A stretch of DNA of 64,000 nucleotides. It comes from Streptomyces sp. NBC_00539 (GTDB lineage Bacteria; Actinomycetota; Actinomycetes; Streptomycetales; Streptomycetaceae). The notes under the pieces were generated by a model, which was not told where the DNA came from, did no database searches, and was given only the letters and a program-made list of their open reading frames with translations. The stretch spans positions 2,982,501 through 3,046,500 of the forward strand of contig NZ_CP107811.1 in NCBI RefSeq assembly GCF_036346105.1, read 5' to 3'. Positions 33,202 through 43,219 of this stretch are shown in pieces. The position numbers were made by a program, and so were the translations under genes. The stretch's first letter is position 1; every line of letters begins with the position of its first letter.

Positions 33202-35208
33202 TCACGATCCGGCGTTGACGTTGGCGATGACGGCGGTGGCGATGGCCAGGACCACGGCGCCGGCGAGCAGGGCGCTCAGGTAGCTCTGCACGTTGCCGGT
33301 CTGGGCGCGGCGTACGAGGAGGCCGAGCAGCCGGGGGCCGGCGCCCGCGCCGGTGACGTACGTGTCCACCACCTCGCGGTCGAGGAAGCGGACCAGGCTC
33401 GCGGCGCCGCGGACGGGGCGCACGAAGAGCCGGGCGTAGACGGCGTCGAGGTGGAAGCCGTCGGCGGCGTGGCGGAACAGCGGGCCGAGGAGGGCCTTGC
33501 CGGGGTCGGGGGCGGGACCGGCGGGCACGGCCGGGTGGTCGTGGGTGACCTCGGCGACCTCGGGGGTCTCGGCGGCCGACTCCGCGGCGGTGGCGGCGGC
33601 GGGCACCGCGGTCGCATCGGAGGGGGCTCCGGCGGCGGCCTTGGCGGTGGCGCGCTGCCACAGGCCGTAGGTGAGCAGGGCTCCGATGAGTGCGGCGCCG
33701 GTGCCGAGGAGGGAGGTCGTCACGGTCGGGGTGAGCCGGCGGCCGTCGAACCAGTCGGCGATCGGTCCGGCGGCGAGGCCGAAGCCGATCGACGGGATCG
33801 CCAGCAGCCACAGCACGCCGGTCATGGCGAAGGGTTCCCTGCCGTGGTCGGGGGCGGCGGCGCCCCGGCCGCGGAAGGCCATCAGCCACAGGCGGGTGGC
33901 GTAGCCGGCGGTGAGCAGGGCGGTCAGCACACCGGCGACCAGGACGACCCAGCCGGCGGTACTGGGCGCGACGTCGGAGTGGCCGCCGGCGGCGTGTTCG
34001 GCGGCGACGAGGACGGCTTCCTTGGAGAAGAAGCCGGCGAAGGGCGGGATCGCGGCGAGCGCGAGGAGCGCGATCGTCATGGTCCAGAAGGCGTCGGGGA
34101 TGCGCTTGGCCAGGCCGTCCATGCGGGACATGGCGGCCAGGGAGTTCGTCCCGGCGGCGTGGATGATGACGCCCGCGCCGAGGAAGAGGAGTGCCTTGAA
34201 GGCGCCGTGGGACAGGAGGTGGAAGATGGCGGCCCCGCGGTCGCCGACGGCCAGGGCCCCGATCATGTAGCCGAGCTGGCCGACGGTGGAGTAGGCCAGG
34301 ACGCGTTTGATGTCGTCCTGCGCCAGGGCGGCGAGGCCCGAGCCGACCATCGTGACGGCCGCCATGACGGCCATGACCACCAGCGCGGCCCGGGAGGCCG
34401 CGAAGACGGGCAGGAGTCGGGCGATGAAGTAGACACCGGCGGCGACCATCGTCGCCGCGTGGATCAGGGCGGAGACCGGGGTGGGGCCCGCCATGGCGTC
34501 GGGGAGCCAGGTGTGCAGCGGGAACTGCGCGGACTTGCCGGCGACTCCGGCCAGCAGGAGCAGCGCGATCAGCGTCGGGTGGCTCAGGCCCCCGGAGGCG
34601 ACGGCGCCCAGGATCTTGGTGATCCGGAAGGAGCCCGCGTCGGCGGCGAGGGCGAACAGGCCGATGAGGAAGGGCACGTCGCCGAGCTTGGTGACGAGGA
34701 AGGCCTTGAGGGAGGCGGAGCGGGCCGCCTCGGTCTCCCAGTAGTGGCCGACCAGGAAGTACGAGCAGATGCCCATGACCTCCCAGCCGACCAGCAGGAC
34801 CATCAGGTCGCCGGAGTAGACGACGAGCAGCATGGCGGAGGTGAACAGGGAGACCAGAGCCGCGTACGACGGGTAGCGCGGGTCGTCGCGCAGGTAGGCC
34901 GTCGAGTAGATCTGCACGCAGGTGGCGACGACCCCGACGAGGACGGCGACCAGCACGGCGAAGCCGTCGAGGTAGAGGGAGAGGTCGATCGGCACGGAGC
35001 CGGTCGGGGTCAGTTCGGTGGCGGTGTCGATCGCCTTGCCGCCGCCCTGGCGGACGGCGACGAGCACGGCCAGTACGGCGGTGCCCAGCGTCGGCAGCAC
35101 GGCCAGCGGCCGGACGAACCCGGGGGCACGGCGGCCCGAGAGGAGTCCGGCGACTGCGCTCAGGAAGGGGAGGAGGGGGACGAGGACCGCGAGGGTCGTG
35201 GTGCTCAC
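33202..35208 (-). CDS. nuoL: complex I-like subunit L (second locus)
   Basis: A 668-residue distal antiporter-like subunit. Glu143 ([12 protein letters not shown]), Lys225 ([17 protein letters not shown]) and [15 protein letters not shown] are conserved, so the proton path looks intact. A 100-residue Ala/Pro-rich stretch (about 500-560) interrupts the C-terminal region before the long lateral helix and the last membrane helix. GTG start, GTGA overlap with nuoK. Confidence 0.93.
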   Translation of the reverse strand: MSTTTLAVLVPLLPFLSAVAGLLSGRRAPGFVRPLAVLPTLGTAVLAVLVAVRQGGGKAIDTATELTPTGSVPIDLSLYLDGFAVLVAVLVGVVATCVQIYSTAYLRDDPRYPSYAALVSLFTSAMLLVVYSGDLMVLLVGWEVMGICSYFLVGHYWETEAARSASLKAFLVTKLGDVPFLIGLFALAADAGSFRITKILGAVASGGLSHPTLIALLLLAGVAGKSAQFPLHTWLPDAMAGPTPVSALIHAATMVAAGVYFIARLLPVFAASRAALVVMAVMAAVTMVGSGLAALAQDDIKRVLAYSTVGQLGYMIGALAVGDRGAAIFHLLSHGAFKALLFLGAGVIIHAAGTNSLAAMSRMDGLAKRIPDAFWTMTIALLALAAIPPFAGFFSKEAVLVAAEHAAGGHSDVAPSTAGWVVLVAGVLTALLTAGYATRLWLMAFRGRGAAAPDHGREPFAMTGVLWLLAIPSIGFGLAAGPIADWFDGRRLTPTVTTSLLGTGAALIGALLTYGLWQRATAKAAAGAPSDATAVPAAATAAESAAETPEVAEVTHDHPAVPAGPAPDPGKALLGPLFRHAADGFHLDAVYARLFVRPVRGAASLVRFLDREVVDTYVTGAGAGPRLLGLLVRRAQTGNVQSYLSALLAGAVVLAIATAVIANVNAGS

Positions 35209-35576
35209 GCGGTGACCTCGCTCTGCTGGTTCGCGGCGGTGGAGGAGTCGGGGGCGGCCGGGGGCTCGTGGCCTTCGGCGGTGTCGCGCAGCCGGTCGAT
35301 GTCCGAGGTGCCCCGGTTGCGGTACACCATCAGCACGATCGCGAGACCGATGCCGATCTCGGCGGCGGCGATGGCGATGGTGAACAGGGTGAGGGCCTGG
35401 CCGGCGTGGAGGGTGTCGCGCATCCAGACGTCGAAGGCCACCAGGTTGAGGTTGACGGCGTTGAGCATCAGCTCGACGGACATCAGGACCAGGATGGCGT
35501 TGCGGCGGGCGAGCACTCCGTACAGGCCGGTGCAGAACAGCAGCGCCGCGAGCACGGCGGGGTAGGCGAGGTGCAT
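35205..35576 (-). CDS. nuoK: complex I-like subunit K (second locus)
   Basis: A 123-residue subunit with three transmembrane helices. The two buried glutamates needed for proton transfer are Glu35 ([18 protein letters not shown]) and Glu73 ([12 protein letters not shown]). A charged tail of about 35 residues after the last helix is longer than usual. Its ATG overlaps the nuoJ stop (TGATG) and its stop overlaps the nuoL GTG. Confidence 0.94.
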   Translation of the reverse strand: MHLAYPAVLAALLFCTGLYGVLARRNAILVLMSVELMLNAVNLNLVAFDVWMRDTLHAGQALTLFTIAIAAAEIGIGLAIVLMVYRNRGTSDIDRLRDTAEGHEPPAAPDSSTAANQQSEVTA

Positions 35577-36241
35577 CAGCGCGGCCCCTTGTCGGTGGGG
35601 CGGTGGGCCGCGGGGCGGGTGCCGGCGGCGCGGGGGGCGGCCGGCCCGGGGTCGCCCGGGCCGGAGTGGCCCGGGTCTGTCCTGCGGGAGAGCACGATGG
35701 CGCCGATCAGGGCGGCGAGGAGCAGGACGGACAGCGCCTCGAAGGGCAGCACCCAGTGCCGGAAGAGGATCTCTCCGGAGACCTTGGTGGAGCCCTGGAC
35801 GGGGCCGTCGAGGTCGATCCAGGTGGTGCGGAAGGCGTCGACGACGACCCACACCAGCGCGGCGGCGGCGACCACGGCGACACCGACCGCGACCGGGCGG
35901 TTGCGGGAGTCGGAGTCCGGGGACGGGCCGATGGGGGCCTTGGTGAGCATCAGCCCGAAGAGCAGGAGGACGATCACGGAACCGAGGTAGATCAGTACCT
36001 GGACCCAGGCGATGAACTCGGCGGTCAGCAGCAGGTACTCGACGGCGATCCCGCCGAGCGCGACGACCAGCCACAGGGCGGCGTGCACGAGCTGCTTGGT
36101 CGTCACGGTGACGGCGGCCGCGCCGAGGGTGGCGAGGCCGACGAGGGCGAAGGCGATCTCGACACCGGTCGGGGACAGGAAACCCGGTCCCGTCGTCGCG
36201 GCCAGGGTGAGGACGGCGGGGCTGAGGACGGCGGGGCTCAC
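35576..36241 (-). CDS. nuoJ: complex I-like subunit J (second locus)
   Basis: A 221-residue subunit with five predicted helices. The family region [32 protein letters not shown] is intact, including the conserved Tyr of helix 3. The first 20 residues and the last 35 ([17 protein letters not shown]…) are Pro/Ala-rich extensions. GTG start overlaps the nuoI stop by 4 bp. Confidence 0.92.
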   Translation of the reverse strand: MSPAVLSPAVLTLAATTGPGFLSPTGVEIAFALVGLATLGAAAVTVTTKQLVHAALWLVVALGGIAVEYLLLTAEFIAWVQVLIYLGSVIVLLLFGLMLTKAPIGPSPDSDSRNRPVAVGVAVVAAAALVWVVVDAFRTTWIDLDGPVQGSTKVSGEILFRHWVLPFEALSVLLLAALIGAIVLSRRTDPGHSGPGDPGPAAPRAAGTRPAAHRPTDKGPR

Positions 36242-36861
36242 GCGTCTGCCTCCGGCGTGCTGTCGGCGCCCGGTTCGGCAGCGGGCTCGGTGGTGGTCGG
36301 CTCGGCGGCAGCCGCGGCAGCAGCAGCGGCCGCGGCGGCAGCAGCTTCGGCCTTCTCCACCGCCTTGCGGGCGGCGGCGACTTCCTTCGGCTCCTCGGCG
36401 GCCGGGTCCAGGGCGGGCGGGGCCGGCACGGTCCACATCCATTCGCGCAGCTTGTCGCGCTCGTGGGTGAGTTCCAGGATGTCCGTCTCCGCGTACTCGA
36501 ACTCCGGCGACCAGAACAGGGCGTCGAAGGGGCACACCTCGATGCAGATGCCGCAGTACATGCAGAGGGAGAAGTCGATGGCGAAACGGTCGAGGACGTT
36601 GCGGCTGCGCTCGCGGCCGCCGGGGGCGGCGGCCGGCACCGTCTCCTTGTGGGAGTCGATGTAGATGCACCAGTCGGGGCACTCACGTGCGCACAGCATG
36701 CAGACTGTGCAGTTCTCCTCGAACAGGCCGATGACCCCACGGCTGCGGGGCGGGAGCTCGGGCTGCACGTCGGGGTACTGGGCGGTGTGCGAGCGCTTCG
36801 TCATCGTGCGCAGGGTGACGGCCAGCCCCTTGGCGAGGCCGGAACCGGGGATGGGGGGCAT
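36238..36861 (-). CDS. nuoI: complex I-like subunit I, 2[4Fe-4S] (second locus)
   Basis: A 207-residue ferredoxin-like subunit. Both [4Fe-4S] motifs are complete: Cys51/54/57/61 and Cys100/103/106/110, each followed by Pro, so it can hold clusters N6a and N6b. After the conserved domain a tail with a run of about 15 alanines and a Thr/Glu/Pro end is unusual. Its ATG overlaps the nuoH stop (TAATG). Because NuoE, F and G are missing, NuoI is the likely entry point for electrons. Confidence 0.93.
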   Translation of the reverse strand: MPPIPGSGLAKGLAVTLRTMTKRSHTAQYPDVQPELPPRSRGVIGLFEENCTVCMLCARECPDWCIYIDSHKETVPAAAPGGRERSRNVLDRFAIDFSLCMYCGICIEVCPFDALFWSPEFEYAETDILELTHERDKLREWMWTVPAPPALDPAAEEPKEVAAARKAVEKAEAAAAAAAAAAAAAAEPTTTEPAAEPGADSTPEADA

Positions 36862-37829
36862 TACTGGATCGCCACCTTCACGATGCCGGTGAGCGCGATC
36901 TGGGCGAGCGCGAGGGGGATGAGTACGGTCCAGGCGAGCTTCTGGAGCTGGTCCTCGCGCAGTCGCGGGTAGCTCACGCGGAGCCAGATCACCACGAAGG
37001 CGAGGACCGCGACCTTGAGGAGGGTCCAGACCCAACCGAGGCCGTCGGCGCCGAAGGGGCCGTGCCAGCCACCGAGGAACAGGACGGTGGTCAGGGCGCA
37101 GAGGACGACGATGCCGGCGTACTCGGCGAGCAGGAACAGCGCGAAGCGCAGGCCGGTGTACTCGGTGTACGCGCCGAAGATGATCTCGGAGTCGGCGACG
37201 GGCATGTCGAAGGGGGGCCGCTGGAGTTCGGCGAGGCCGGCGGTGAAGAAGACGACGGCGCCGACGATCTGCCAGGGCAGCCACCACCACTGGAACTCTT
37301 CGAGGATGCCGGGCAGGGACACGGTCCCGGCGGCCATGGCGACCGAGGCGGCCGCGAGCAGCATGGGCAGCTCGTACGCGAGGAGCTGGGCGGCGGTGCG
37401 CAGGCCGCCGAGCAGGGAGAACTTGTTGGCGGAGGCCCAGCCGGCCATCAGGCTGCCGAGTACGCCGACGCCCATGACCGCGAGCGCGAAGAAGAGCCCG
37501 GCGTCGATGACCTGGCCGACGGCGCCCTTGCCGGGGCCGAGGGGGATCACGATGAGGACGAGGAGGTACGGGAGCAGCGCGACGGCGGGGGCGAGCTGGA
37601 AGATCCGGCGGTCGGCGTTGGCCGGGACGACGTCTTCCTTCTGCGCGAACTTCACTCCGTCCGCGACGAGCTGTGCCCAGCCGTGGAAGCCGCCGGCGTA
37701 CATGGGGCCGAGGCGGCCCTGCATGTGGGCCATGACCTTGTGCTCGGTCTGGCCGACGACGAGCGGGAGCACGAGGAAGACGGCGAAGACGAGGACCAGG
37801 CGCAGGGCGACGTCGAGTACGTCGTTCAC
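36861..37829 (-). CDS. nuoH: complex I-like subunit H (second locus)
   Basis: A 322-residue membrane subunit that normally forms the quinone chamber with NuoB and Nuo[37 protein letters not shown] and [18 protein letters not shown] match the family. The loop reads [10 protein letters not shown], where many NuoH proteins have an acidic LPEAE-type motif (from memory). GTG start, GTGA overlap with nuoC. Confidence 0.92.
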   Translation of the reverse strand: MNDVLDVALRLVLVFAVFLVLPLVVGQTEHKVMAHMQGRLGPMYAGGFHGWAQLVADGVKFAQKEDVVPANADRRIFQLAPAVALLPYLLVLIVIPLGPGKGAVGQVIDAGLFFALAVMGVGVLGSLMAGWASANKFSLLGGLRTAAQLLAYELPMLLAAASVAMAAGTVSLPGILEEFQWWWLPWQIVGAVVFFTAGLAELQRPPFDMPVADSEIIFGAYTEYTGLRFALFLLAEYAGIVVLCALTTVLFLGGWHGPFGADGLGWVWTLLKVAVLAFVVIWLRVSYPRLREDQLQKLAWTVLIPLALAQIALTGIVKVAIQ

Positions 37830-39031
37830 GCGTCGCCTCCATCGTGGTGGTCGGGGGTGGTGCCGTCGGACGGGTCGTCCGCGGCGGGCTCGGGCGGAAC
37901 GGGGTCGTCCGCGGCGGGCTCGGGCGGAACGGGGTCGCCTGCCGCGGGCTTCGGCGGGGCCGGGTCCTGTGCCGCGGGCTTCGGCGGGGCCGGGTCCTGT
38001 GCCGCGGGCTTCGGCGGGGCCGGGTCCTGTGCCGCGGGCTTCGGCGGGGCCGGGTCCTGTGCCGCGGGCTTCGGCGGGGCCGGGTCTTCGAAGGCGGGCT
38101 TCGGGTCGTGCCACGGAGCGTCTCGGCCGGCCGGCGGCTTCGCGGTGGGGGTCTCCGCCCCCGGCGCGGGCACCTGCCCGGCGGCAGGGCTGCCCTCGCC
38201 GGGCGGGGTCGCCTGGCTCGCCGAGCCCTGTGACACCGAACGCGTACGGCGGGCCGGGCGCGGGGCCGGGGCCTCGGCCGGAGCGCCCTCCACCGGGGTC
38301 GCCTGGCTCGCCGAGCCCTCCGACACCGAACGCGTACGGCGGGGTGCGCGGGGCGGCGCGGCGTCGGCGGGGGCGTCCGTGGACGCCGGGCCCGGACGGC
38401 GGGTCGGGGCGCCGGCGCGGGGGGTGCGGGCCGGCCGGGCAGGGGCCGGCGGGAGCTGGCCCTTGAGCGGGCCCCAGTCGTTCGGGTCGGGCACTCCCGG
38501 CGGCAGCATCTGCCGCCGCTTCGGCGCGTCCGGGTCGTGTGCCTCGCCCGGCTCCTTGGCACCCGGCCACGCCTTGGCCACGCGCGCCGCCAGGACGAAG
38601 TCCTTGCGCAGCGGGTGGCCCTCGAAGTTCTCGGGAAGCAGCAGCGGCACCAGGTGCGGGTGGTCGGTGAAGGTCACCCCGAACATCTCGAAGGTCTCCC
38701 GCTCGTGCCACTCCGCGCCCGCGTAGACCGCGACCGCCGACGGCAGCGACGGCGCCGCGTGCGGAACCGTCGTCCGCAGCAGGAGGCGACGTACCCGGTG
38801 GCCCTCCAGCGCGACGACGTGCGCGCAGATCCGCAAGCCCGTGCCCGGCTCGTCCACCGCGCTCAGCCAGTCGAAGTAGGTGCAGCCCAGCTTGTCGCGG
38901 GCGATCTCCAGCGCCGGGATCCAGGATCCGACGGGCACGTCGACCGTGAGGACGTCGTACGCGGACGAGCCGACGGCCTCGGCTCCGAAGACCGTCGGGG
39001 CGGCGTCGGGCAGGGTGTCGTAGAGGTTCAC
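37826..39031 (-). CDS. nuoC: complex I-like subunit C with long repetitive tail (second locus)
   Basis: A 401-residue product. The first ~190 residues are a normal NuoC domain, with [12 protein letters not shown] and [18 protein letters not shown] ending GHPLRKDF. The remaining ~200 residues are Pro/Ala-rich, low complexity, and end in [10 protein letters not shown] decapeptide repeats. No NuoD domain is fused. The tail is in frame to the stop and the stop overlaps nuoH, so it is genuinely coded. It could be an extended linker or surface tether. GTG start overlaps the nuoB stop. Confidence 0.92.
   Translation of the reverse strand: MNLYDTLPDAAPTVFGAEAVGSSAYDVLTVDVPVGSWIPALEIARDKLGCTYFDWLSAVDEPGTGLRICAHVVALEGHRVRRLLLRTTVPHAAPSLPSAVAVYAGAEWHERETFEMFGVTFTDHPHLVPLLLPENFEGHPLRKDFVLAARVAKAWPGAKEPGEAHDPDAPKRRQMLPPGVPDPNDWGPLKGQLPPAPARPARTPRAGAPTRRPGPASTDAPADAAPPRAPRRTRSVSEGSASQATPVEGAPAEAPAPRPARRTRSVSQGSASQATPPGEGSPAAGQVPAPGAETPTAKPPAGRDAPWHDPKPAFEDPAPPKPAAQDPAPPKPAAQDPAPPKPAAQDPAPPKPAAQDPAPPKPAAGDPVPPEPAADDPVPPEPAADDPSDGTTPDHHDGGDA
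37871..38110. repeat. 30-bp tandem repeat inside nuoC
   Basis: Eight consecutive 30-bp units in frame with the gene. Four (37961-38080) are identical (CGGGTCCTGTGCCGCGGGCT plus TCGGCGGGGC), while the outer units diverge. Each encodes ten residues on the minus strand, mostly [10 protein letters not shown] with [10 protein letters not shown] variants at the C-terminal side. Confidence 0.95.
38205..38343. repeat. two 49-bp near-identical units inside nuoC
   Basis: 38205-38253 and 38295-38343 agree at 47 of 49 positions with a 90-bp period. Each contains GGGGTCGCCTGGCTCGCCGA and CACCGAACGCGTACGGCGGG. On the coding strand they give RTRSVS[E/Q]GSASQATP. Confidence 0.85.
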
Positions 39032-39651
39032 TTCCCCGCCCCCTCGGCGGCGGGCGGCGCGACCAGGCCGCTGGTGAGCTGGGCGACCGAGGAGCCGGCG
39101 GTGGCGTAGCGGTCGGCGAGCGACTCCCTGGCGATCTTCTCCTGGAGCTTGAGGATCCCCTGGAGCAGCGCCTCGGGACGCGGCGGGCAGCCGGGGACGT
39201 AGACGTCGACGGGGATGATCTGGTCGACGCCCTTCGTCACCGCGTACGAGTCCCAGTAGGGGCCCCCGCAGTTGGAGCAGGCACCGAAGGAGATGACGTA
39301 CTTCGGCTCCGGCATCTGCTCGTAGAGCCGCTTGACGGCCGGGGCCATCTTGTCCGTGACGGTCCCGGAGACGATCATCAGGTCCGCCTGGCGCGGGCCG
39401 GGCGCGAACGGGATGACGCCGAGCCGGATGAAGTCGTGCCGGGCCATCGACGCGGCGATGAACTCGATCGCGCAGCAGGCCAGGCCGAAGTTGAAGACCC
39501 ACAGGCTGTACCGGCGGCCCCAGTTGAGGACCACCTTCATGGGTTCGGGGGCCAGCCGGGAGAGCACGCCCAGCCTCTTCGGCTCCGGCAGGAGCTCCGG
39601 GACGGTCACGGCCGGGCCAACGGCCGGTGTGGGGGCGGGTGTCACGTCCAT
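39028..39651 (-). CDS. nuoB: complex I-like subunit B, cluster N2 (second locus)
   Basis: A 207-residue subunit carrying the terminal [4Fe-4S] cluster N2. The expected ligands are present: tandem Cys59-Cys60 (LACCAIEF), Cys125 (GACSN) and Cys155 (PGCPP); Cys128 is extra. N2 can therefore be built even though NuoD is not encoded here. ATG overlaps the end of nuoA by 10 bp. The last 20 residues are Ala/Pro-rich. Confidence 0.94.
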   Translation of the reverse strand: MDVTPAPTPAVGPAVTVPELLPEPKRLGVLSRLAPEPMKVVLNWGRRYSLWVFNFGLACCAIEFIAASMARHDFIRLGVIPFAPGPRQADLMIVSGTVTDKMAPAVKRLYEQMPEPKYVISFGACSNCGGPYWDSYAVTKGVDQIIPVDVYVPGCPPRPEALLQGILKLQEKIARESLADRYATAGSSVAQLTSGLVAPPAAEGAGK

Positions 39652-40049
39652 TCGAGGACGCCCTTCTTGTACGCGTAGAGCAGGCCGACGGCCAGGAAGC
39701 CCAGGAAGACGAACATCTCCACGAGCGTCGTGGCGCCGTAACCGGCGGCGGCGAAGACCGTCGCCCACGGGAAGAGGAAGATCGAGTCGACGGCGAAGAT
39801 GACGTAGAGGAAGGCGTAGACGTAGTAGCGGACCTGGGTGTGCGCCCAGCCCTCGCCCACCGGGTCCACGCCGCATTCGTACGTCAGCAGCTTTTCGGGG
39901 GTGGGGACCACGGGCCGCAGCAGACGGCCGGCGCCGAAGGCCACGGCGACGAAGAGCACGCCGAGTACGGCGAGCAGGCCGACGACCGAATAGCTTCGGA
40001 AGTAGTCCGCCGCGAGCTCGTTTACGGTCGATACCGTTGGGTCGGGCAC
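39642..40049 (-). CDS. nuoA: complex I-like subunit A (second locus)
   Basis: A 135-residue subunit with three helices and the conserved loop [40 protein letters not shown]. The start is the GTG at 40049 with GAGGA upstream. The reading upstream of it is rejected. It is the first gene of the operon and is divergent from the first histidine kinase gene, with 156 bp between them. Confidence 0.93.
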   Translation of the reverse strand: MPDPTVSTVNELAADYFRSYSVVGLLAVLGVLFVAVAFGAGRLLRPVVPTPEKLLTYECGVDPVGEGWAHTQVRYYVYAFLYVIFAVDSIFLFPWATVFAAAGYGATTLVEMFVFLGFLAVGLLYAYKKGVLEWT

Positions 40050-40128
40050 GTCCGTTCCTCGCTCCTCGGCCACTGTCGACGATCTGGATGATCTGGTACG
40101 CACGGGAGTCTAGAGCCTGGGCCACGGC

Positions 40129-40145
40129 GGGTGGGGTTATCCCCC
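40129..40145. promoter_or_regulatory. shared motif, site A (nuo operon / kinase 1)
   Basis: GGGTGGGGTTATCCCCC, a near-palindrome, lies in the divergent gap, 80 bp from nuoA and 60 bp from the kinase gene. A nearly identical sequence lies upstream of the second kinase gene (41705-41721). Confidence 0.5.
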
Positions 40146-40205
40146 GTTCACCGCGGGCGGGCCACCCCATGGCATCGGGAGTGCGCAGTTGGCAGGCTGT
40201 GGCGC

Positions 40206-41399
40206 ATGGACGCCAGCAGCCGCACCCCAGATGACGACCGCCCTCCCCGAGTCCGGGGCCCCTTCGACGCCTCGACGTGGAGGGAGATCGCGTACCTGCT
40301 GATCAATCTGCCGGTGGCGTTGATCGGTTTTGTTTACACGGTTGTCATGGTTGCGGCGACGGGTGCGCTGTCCGTGACCGTGGTCGGACTGCCGTTGCTC
40401 GTGTGTGGTCTGTGGGGAGCACGGCAGCTCGGGAAGCCGGAGCGCGCGCGGGCGCGGACGCTGCTCGGGATACGGGTGGACGAGCCGACGCCGATACCGG
40501 GGCCGGGACGGTCCGGCGGGTTCTTCCCCTGGCTGTGGACGGGCATCAAGGATCCGGTGGCCTGGCGGACCGTGCTGTACGCGCTGGTCCGGCTGCCGTG
40601 GGGACTGCTGACTTTCAGTATCGCGCTGGTCGGGCTGTTCGTGCTGTGGCCGGTGCTGCCGTGGCTGGTGCGCGCCCTGGCCAATGCGGACCGGGCGATG
40701 GTACGGGGCCTGCTGTCGCCGTCCGACGGGCTGGAGCGGCGCATCGCGGAGCTGGAGTCCGGGCGGGGGGTGGTCGTGGACACGGCCGCCGCCGACCTGA
40801 GGCGGATCGAACGGGACCTGCACGACGGGGCGCAGGCGCGGCTGGTGGCGCTGGCCATGGGGCTGGGCCTGGCGAAGGAGAAGCTGCTGGAGGACCCGGA
40901 CGCGGCGGCGGCCATGGTGGACGAGGCGCACGGGGAAGTGAAGATCGCCCTCCAGGAGCTGCGGGACCTCGCGCGCGGGATCCATCCGGCGGTGCTGACG
41001 GACCGGGGGCTGGACGCGGCGCTGTCGTCGGTGGCGTCGCGGTGTCTGGTGCCGGTGGACGTGGCGGTGGACCTGCCGGGGCGGCCGGCGGCGGCGATCG
41101 AGGGGATCGCGTACTTCGTGGTGTCGGAGCTGCTGCAGAACGTGAGCAAGCACGCGGGGGCCGGGGCGGCGAGCGTGGAGGTGTGGCGGGCCGACGGCCA
41201 CCGCGGTGGGGGCCGGCTGCTGCTGAGGGTGTCGGACGACGGGCGGGGCGGAGCCGATCCCCTGGCCGGGGGTGGGTCGGGGCTGGGGGGGCTCGCCGAG
41301 CGGGTGGGGGCGGTGGACGGGGTGTTCGTGGTGGACTCGCCGCCCGGCGGGGGGACCGTGGTGACGGCGGAGCTGCCGTGGCGGGACCGCGAGGCGTAG
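40206..41399 (+). CDS. sensor histidine kinase 1 (HisKA_3 type)
   Basis: A 397-residue kinase. The N-terminal half resembles the 'putative sensor' domain with two pairs of hydrophobic segments ([40 protein letters not shown]) and little extracellular sequence, so it may sense the membrane or redox state. The phospho-acceptor is His206 ([10 protein letters not shown]), the N box includes Asn312 ([10 protein letters not shown]) and the G1 box reads SDDGRGGAD. It has no clear ribosome site, so it may be leaderless. It is 40-50% like kinase 2 by eye. Confidence 0.9.
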   Translation: MDASSRTPDDDRPPRVRGPFDASTWREIAYLLINLPVALIGFVYTVVMVAATGALSVTVVGLPLLVCGLWGARQLGKPERARARTLLGIRVDEPTPIPGPGRSGGFFPWLWTGIKDPVAWRTVLYALVRLPWGLLTFSIALVGLFVLWPVLPWLVRALANADRAMVRGLLSPSDGLERRIAELESGRGVVVDTAAADLRRIERDLHDGAQARLVALAMGLGLAKEKLLEDPDAAAAMVDEAHGEVKIALQELRDLARGIHPAVLTDRGLDAALSSVASRCLVPVDVAVDLPGRPAAAIEGIAYFVVSELLQNVSKHAGAGAASVEVWRADGHRGGGRLLLRVSDDGRGGADPLAGGGSGLGGLAERVGAVDGVFVVDSPPGGGTVVTAELPWRDREA

Positions 41400-41704
41400 G
41401 CCGCCGGCGGTTGGCGGGCGGTTGCGCTGCCCTGCCGGGCCGGGTTCCGTGCGGCGCCGCTGCGCTGCGGGGCCGGGTTCCGTGCGGCGCCGCTGCGCTG
41501 CGCGGAACCCGGCTGCGCCGGGCTTTCTGGGGCTCCGCCCCAGGCCCCGCGCCTCAAACGCCGGCGGGGCTGGAATGGCTCGGCGGGGCCGGGATGTAGC
41601 CCGGGGCTGGAGTCGGCTCGGCCATGACGGGCCGTATCCCCGGGCTGGAGCCGGCTCGGCCGGGCCAGGACGCACCCCCGGGGCTGGAGTCGGCTCGGCC
41701 GGGG
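41400..41704. repeat. repeat-filled gap between the two kinase genes
   Basis: Two copies of about 33 bp containing GGGCCGGGTTCCGTGCGGCG (41437-41502) are followed by the dispersed repeat at 41519-41575. Then come several GGGGCTGGAGTCGGCTCGGCC-like units, roughly 45-50 bp apart (41564-41702). There is no protein-like frame. Confidence 0.75.
41519..41575 (+). repeat. dispersed intergenic repeat, copy 3
   Basis: CTGGGGCTCCGCCCCAGGCC followed by CCGCGCCTCAAACGCCGGCGGGGCTGG, nearly identical to 19937-19995. Confidence 0.75.
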
Positions 41705-41721
41705 GGTGGGGTTAACCCCCC
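41705..41721. promoter_or_regulatory. shared motif, site B (kinase 2)
   Basis: GGTGGGGTTAACCCCCC contains the perfect palindrome GGGGTTAACCCC. It starts 102 bp upstream of the kinase 2 start. It matches site A at 15 of 16 core positions. A weaker relative (GGAGAATTCCCCAC) is at 43103-43116 upstream of the response regulator. Confidence 0.5.
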
Positions 41722-41806
41722 GGGGGACAGGCCCACGTGCCGGATGGTTTGGGCAGGTGGGCGGCGGGAGGCTGGGGGTACCGAGAAGACACGGAGGGGT
41801 GGGGAC

Positions 41807-43096
41807 ATGGCCGGCGGCAGTGGGGTGTGGCGAGTGGTGCGGGGGCCCGTGGCGGGGCGGACCTGGAAGGAGTTCGGGTACCTGATCACCGGGTTCCCGC
41901 TGGCGTTGCTGTACTTCGGGCTCACCGTCGCCGGGCTGAGCATCGGCGCCGGGTTGCTGGTCACCTTCCTCGGGGTGCCCGTGCTGGCCGGGGTGCTCGC
42001 GATGGGCCGGGGCTTCGGCCGGGTGGAGCGGGCCCGGGTGCGCGGGCTGCTGGGCGGACGGCTCGGGGAGCCGGCGCCGATCCGGGCCCGCAAGCCGGGG
42101 GCGTTCGCCGCCATGGGGGCCGTGCTCAAGAGCGGGAGTGCCTGGCGGCACGTCCTGTACCCGGTGCTGCACTTCCCCTGGGCGATGTTCGGGTTCACCC
42201 TGGCACTGGTGTTCTGGGCGTGCGGTTGGGCCATGCTGCTCTATCCCCTGTACTTCTGGGTCTTCCCGGCCTTCACCGACCAGCCCGGGCTGATCGTCTT
42301 CCAGAACGACAGCTACGCCTTCTACCTGGACTCCCCCGCGGCCATCGCCGCCACCGCCGCGGCCGGCCTCGCCCTCACCCTCGCCACCCCGTGGGTGATC
42401 CGCGCCCTGACCACCGTCGACCGCGTCCTGGTGACCTCCCTCCTCGGCCCGTCCCGCCTGGACAGCCGCGTCAGCGAGCTGGAGTCCGACCGCGGTGCGG
42501 TCGTGGACACGGCCGCCGCCGACCTGCGCCGGATCGAGCGCGACCTGCACGACGGGGCCCAGGCGCGTCTGGCGGCCCTGGCCATGGATCTCGGGCTGGC
42601 CAAGGAGAAGCTGGCCGAGGACCCGCGGAGCGCCGCCCGGATGGTGGACGAGGCGCACGGCGAGGTGAAGATCGCCCTCCAGGAGCTGCGGGACCTGGCC
42701 CGCGGGATCCATCCGGCCGTCCTCACCGACCGGGGCCTCGATGCGGCGCTGTCCTCGGTGGCCGCGCGGTGCGCGGTACCGGTGAAGGTGGCGGTGGAGC
42801 TGCCGGAGCGGCCGTCGGCCTCGGTCGAGGGGATCGCGTACTTCACCGTCTCGGAGCTGCTCCGGAACATCAGCAAGCACGCGCGGGCCCGTAGCGCGAG
42901 CGTCGACGTGTGGCGGTCGGGGGACCGGCTGCTGCTCCAGGTGAGCGATGACGGCCGGGGCGGTGCGGACGCACGGGCGGGGACGGGGCTCGCGGGGCTC
43001 GCCGGGCGGCTGGACGCGGTGGACGGGGCGCTGGCCGTCGACTCCCCCGCCGGCGGGGGCACGACCGTGACCGCCGAGGTGCCCTGGCGCGCGTAG
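41807..43096 (+). CDS. sensor histidine kinase 2 (HisKA_3 type)
   Basis: A 429-residue paralogue of kinase 1 with the same domain order. The sensor half has helices LITGFPLALLYFGLTVAGLSI, ALVFWACGWAMLLYPLYFWV and AAIAATAAAGLALTLATPW, and a longer extracytoplasmic loop than kinase 1 (FPAFTDQPGLIVFQNDSYAFYLD). The catalytic half is nearly the same: [33 protein letters not shown] follows GGAGGGGTGGGG. Probably cotranscribed with the response regulator 123 bp downstream. Confidence 0.9.
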   Translation: MAGGSGVWRVVRGPVAGRTWKEFGYLITGFPLALLYFGLTVAGLSIGAGLLVTFLGVPVLAGVLAMGRGFGRVERARVRGLLGGRLGEPAPIRARKPGAFAAMGAVLKSGSAWRHVLYPVLHFPWAMFGFTLALVFWACGWAMLLYPLYFWVFPAFTDQPGLIVFQNDSYAFYLDSPAAIAATAAAGLALTLATPWVIRALTTVDRVLVTSLLGPSRLDSRVSELESDRGAVVDTAAADLRRIERDLHDGAQARLAALAMDLGLAKEKLAEDPRSAARMVDEAHGEVKIALQELRDLARGIHPAVLTDRGLDAALSSVAARCAVPVKVAVELPERPSASVEGIAYFTVSELLRNISKHARARSASVDVWRSGDRLLLQVSDDGRGGADARAGTGLAGLAGRLDAVDGALAVDSPAGGGTTVTAEVPWRA

Positions 43097-43219
43097 CCGG
43101 TCGGAGAATTCCCCACTTGGCCCGGACTCCTCGGTTCCGGGCCATCGGGCTGGGATGCTTGGCCCAGCCGGTGATCAGCGGGGTTCCGGCCTACGAGTGG
43201 ACGCGGGAGCTGCTGAGTC

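Noticed and set aside
37871-38110. CRISPR-like regular 30-bp array
   Set aside because: The units are contiguous with no spacers, they stay in frame within nuoC, and no cas genes are present.
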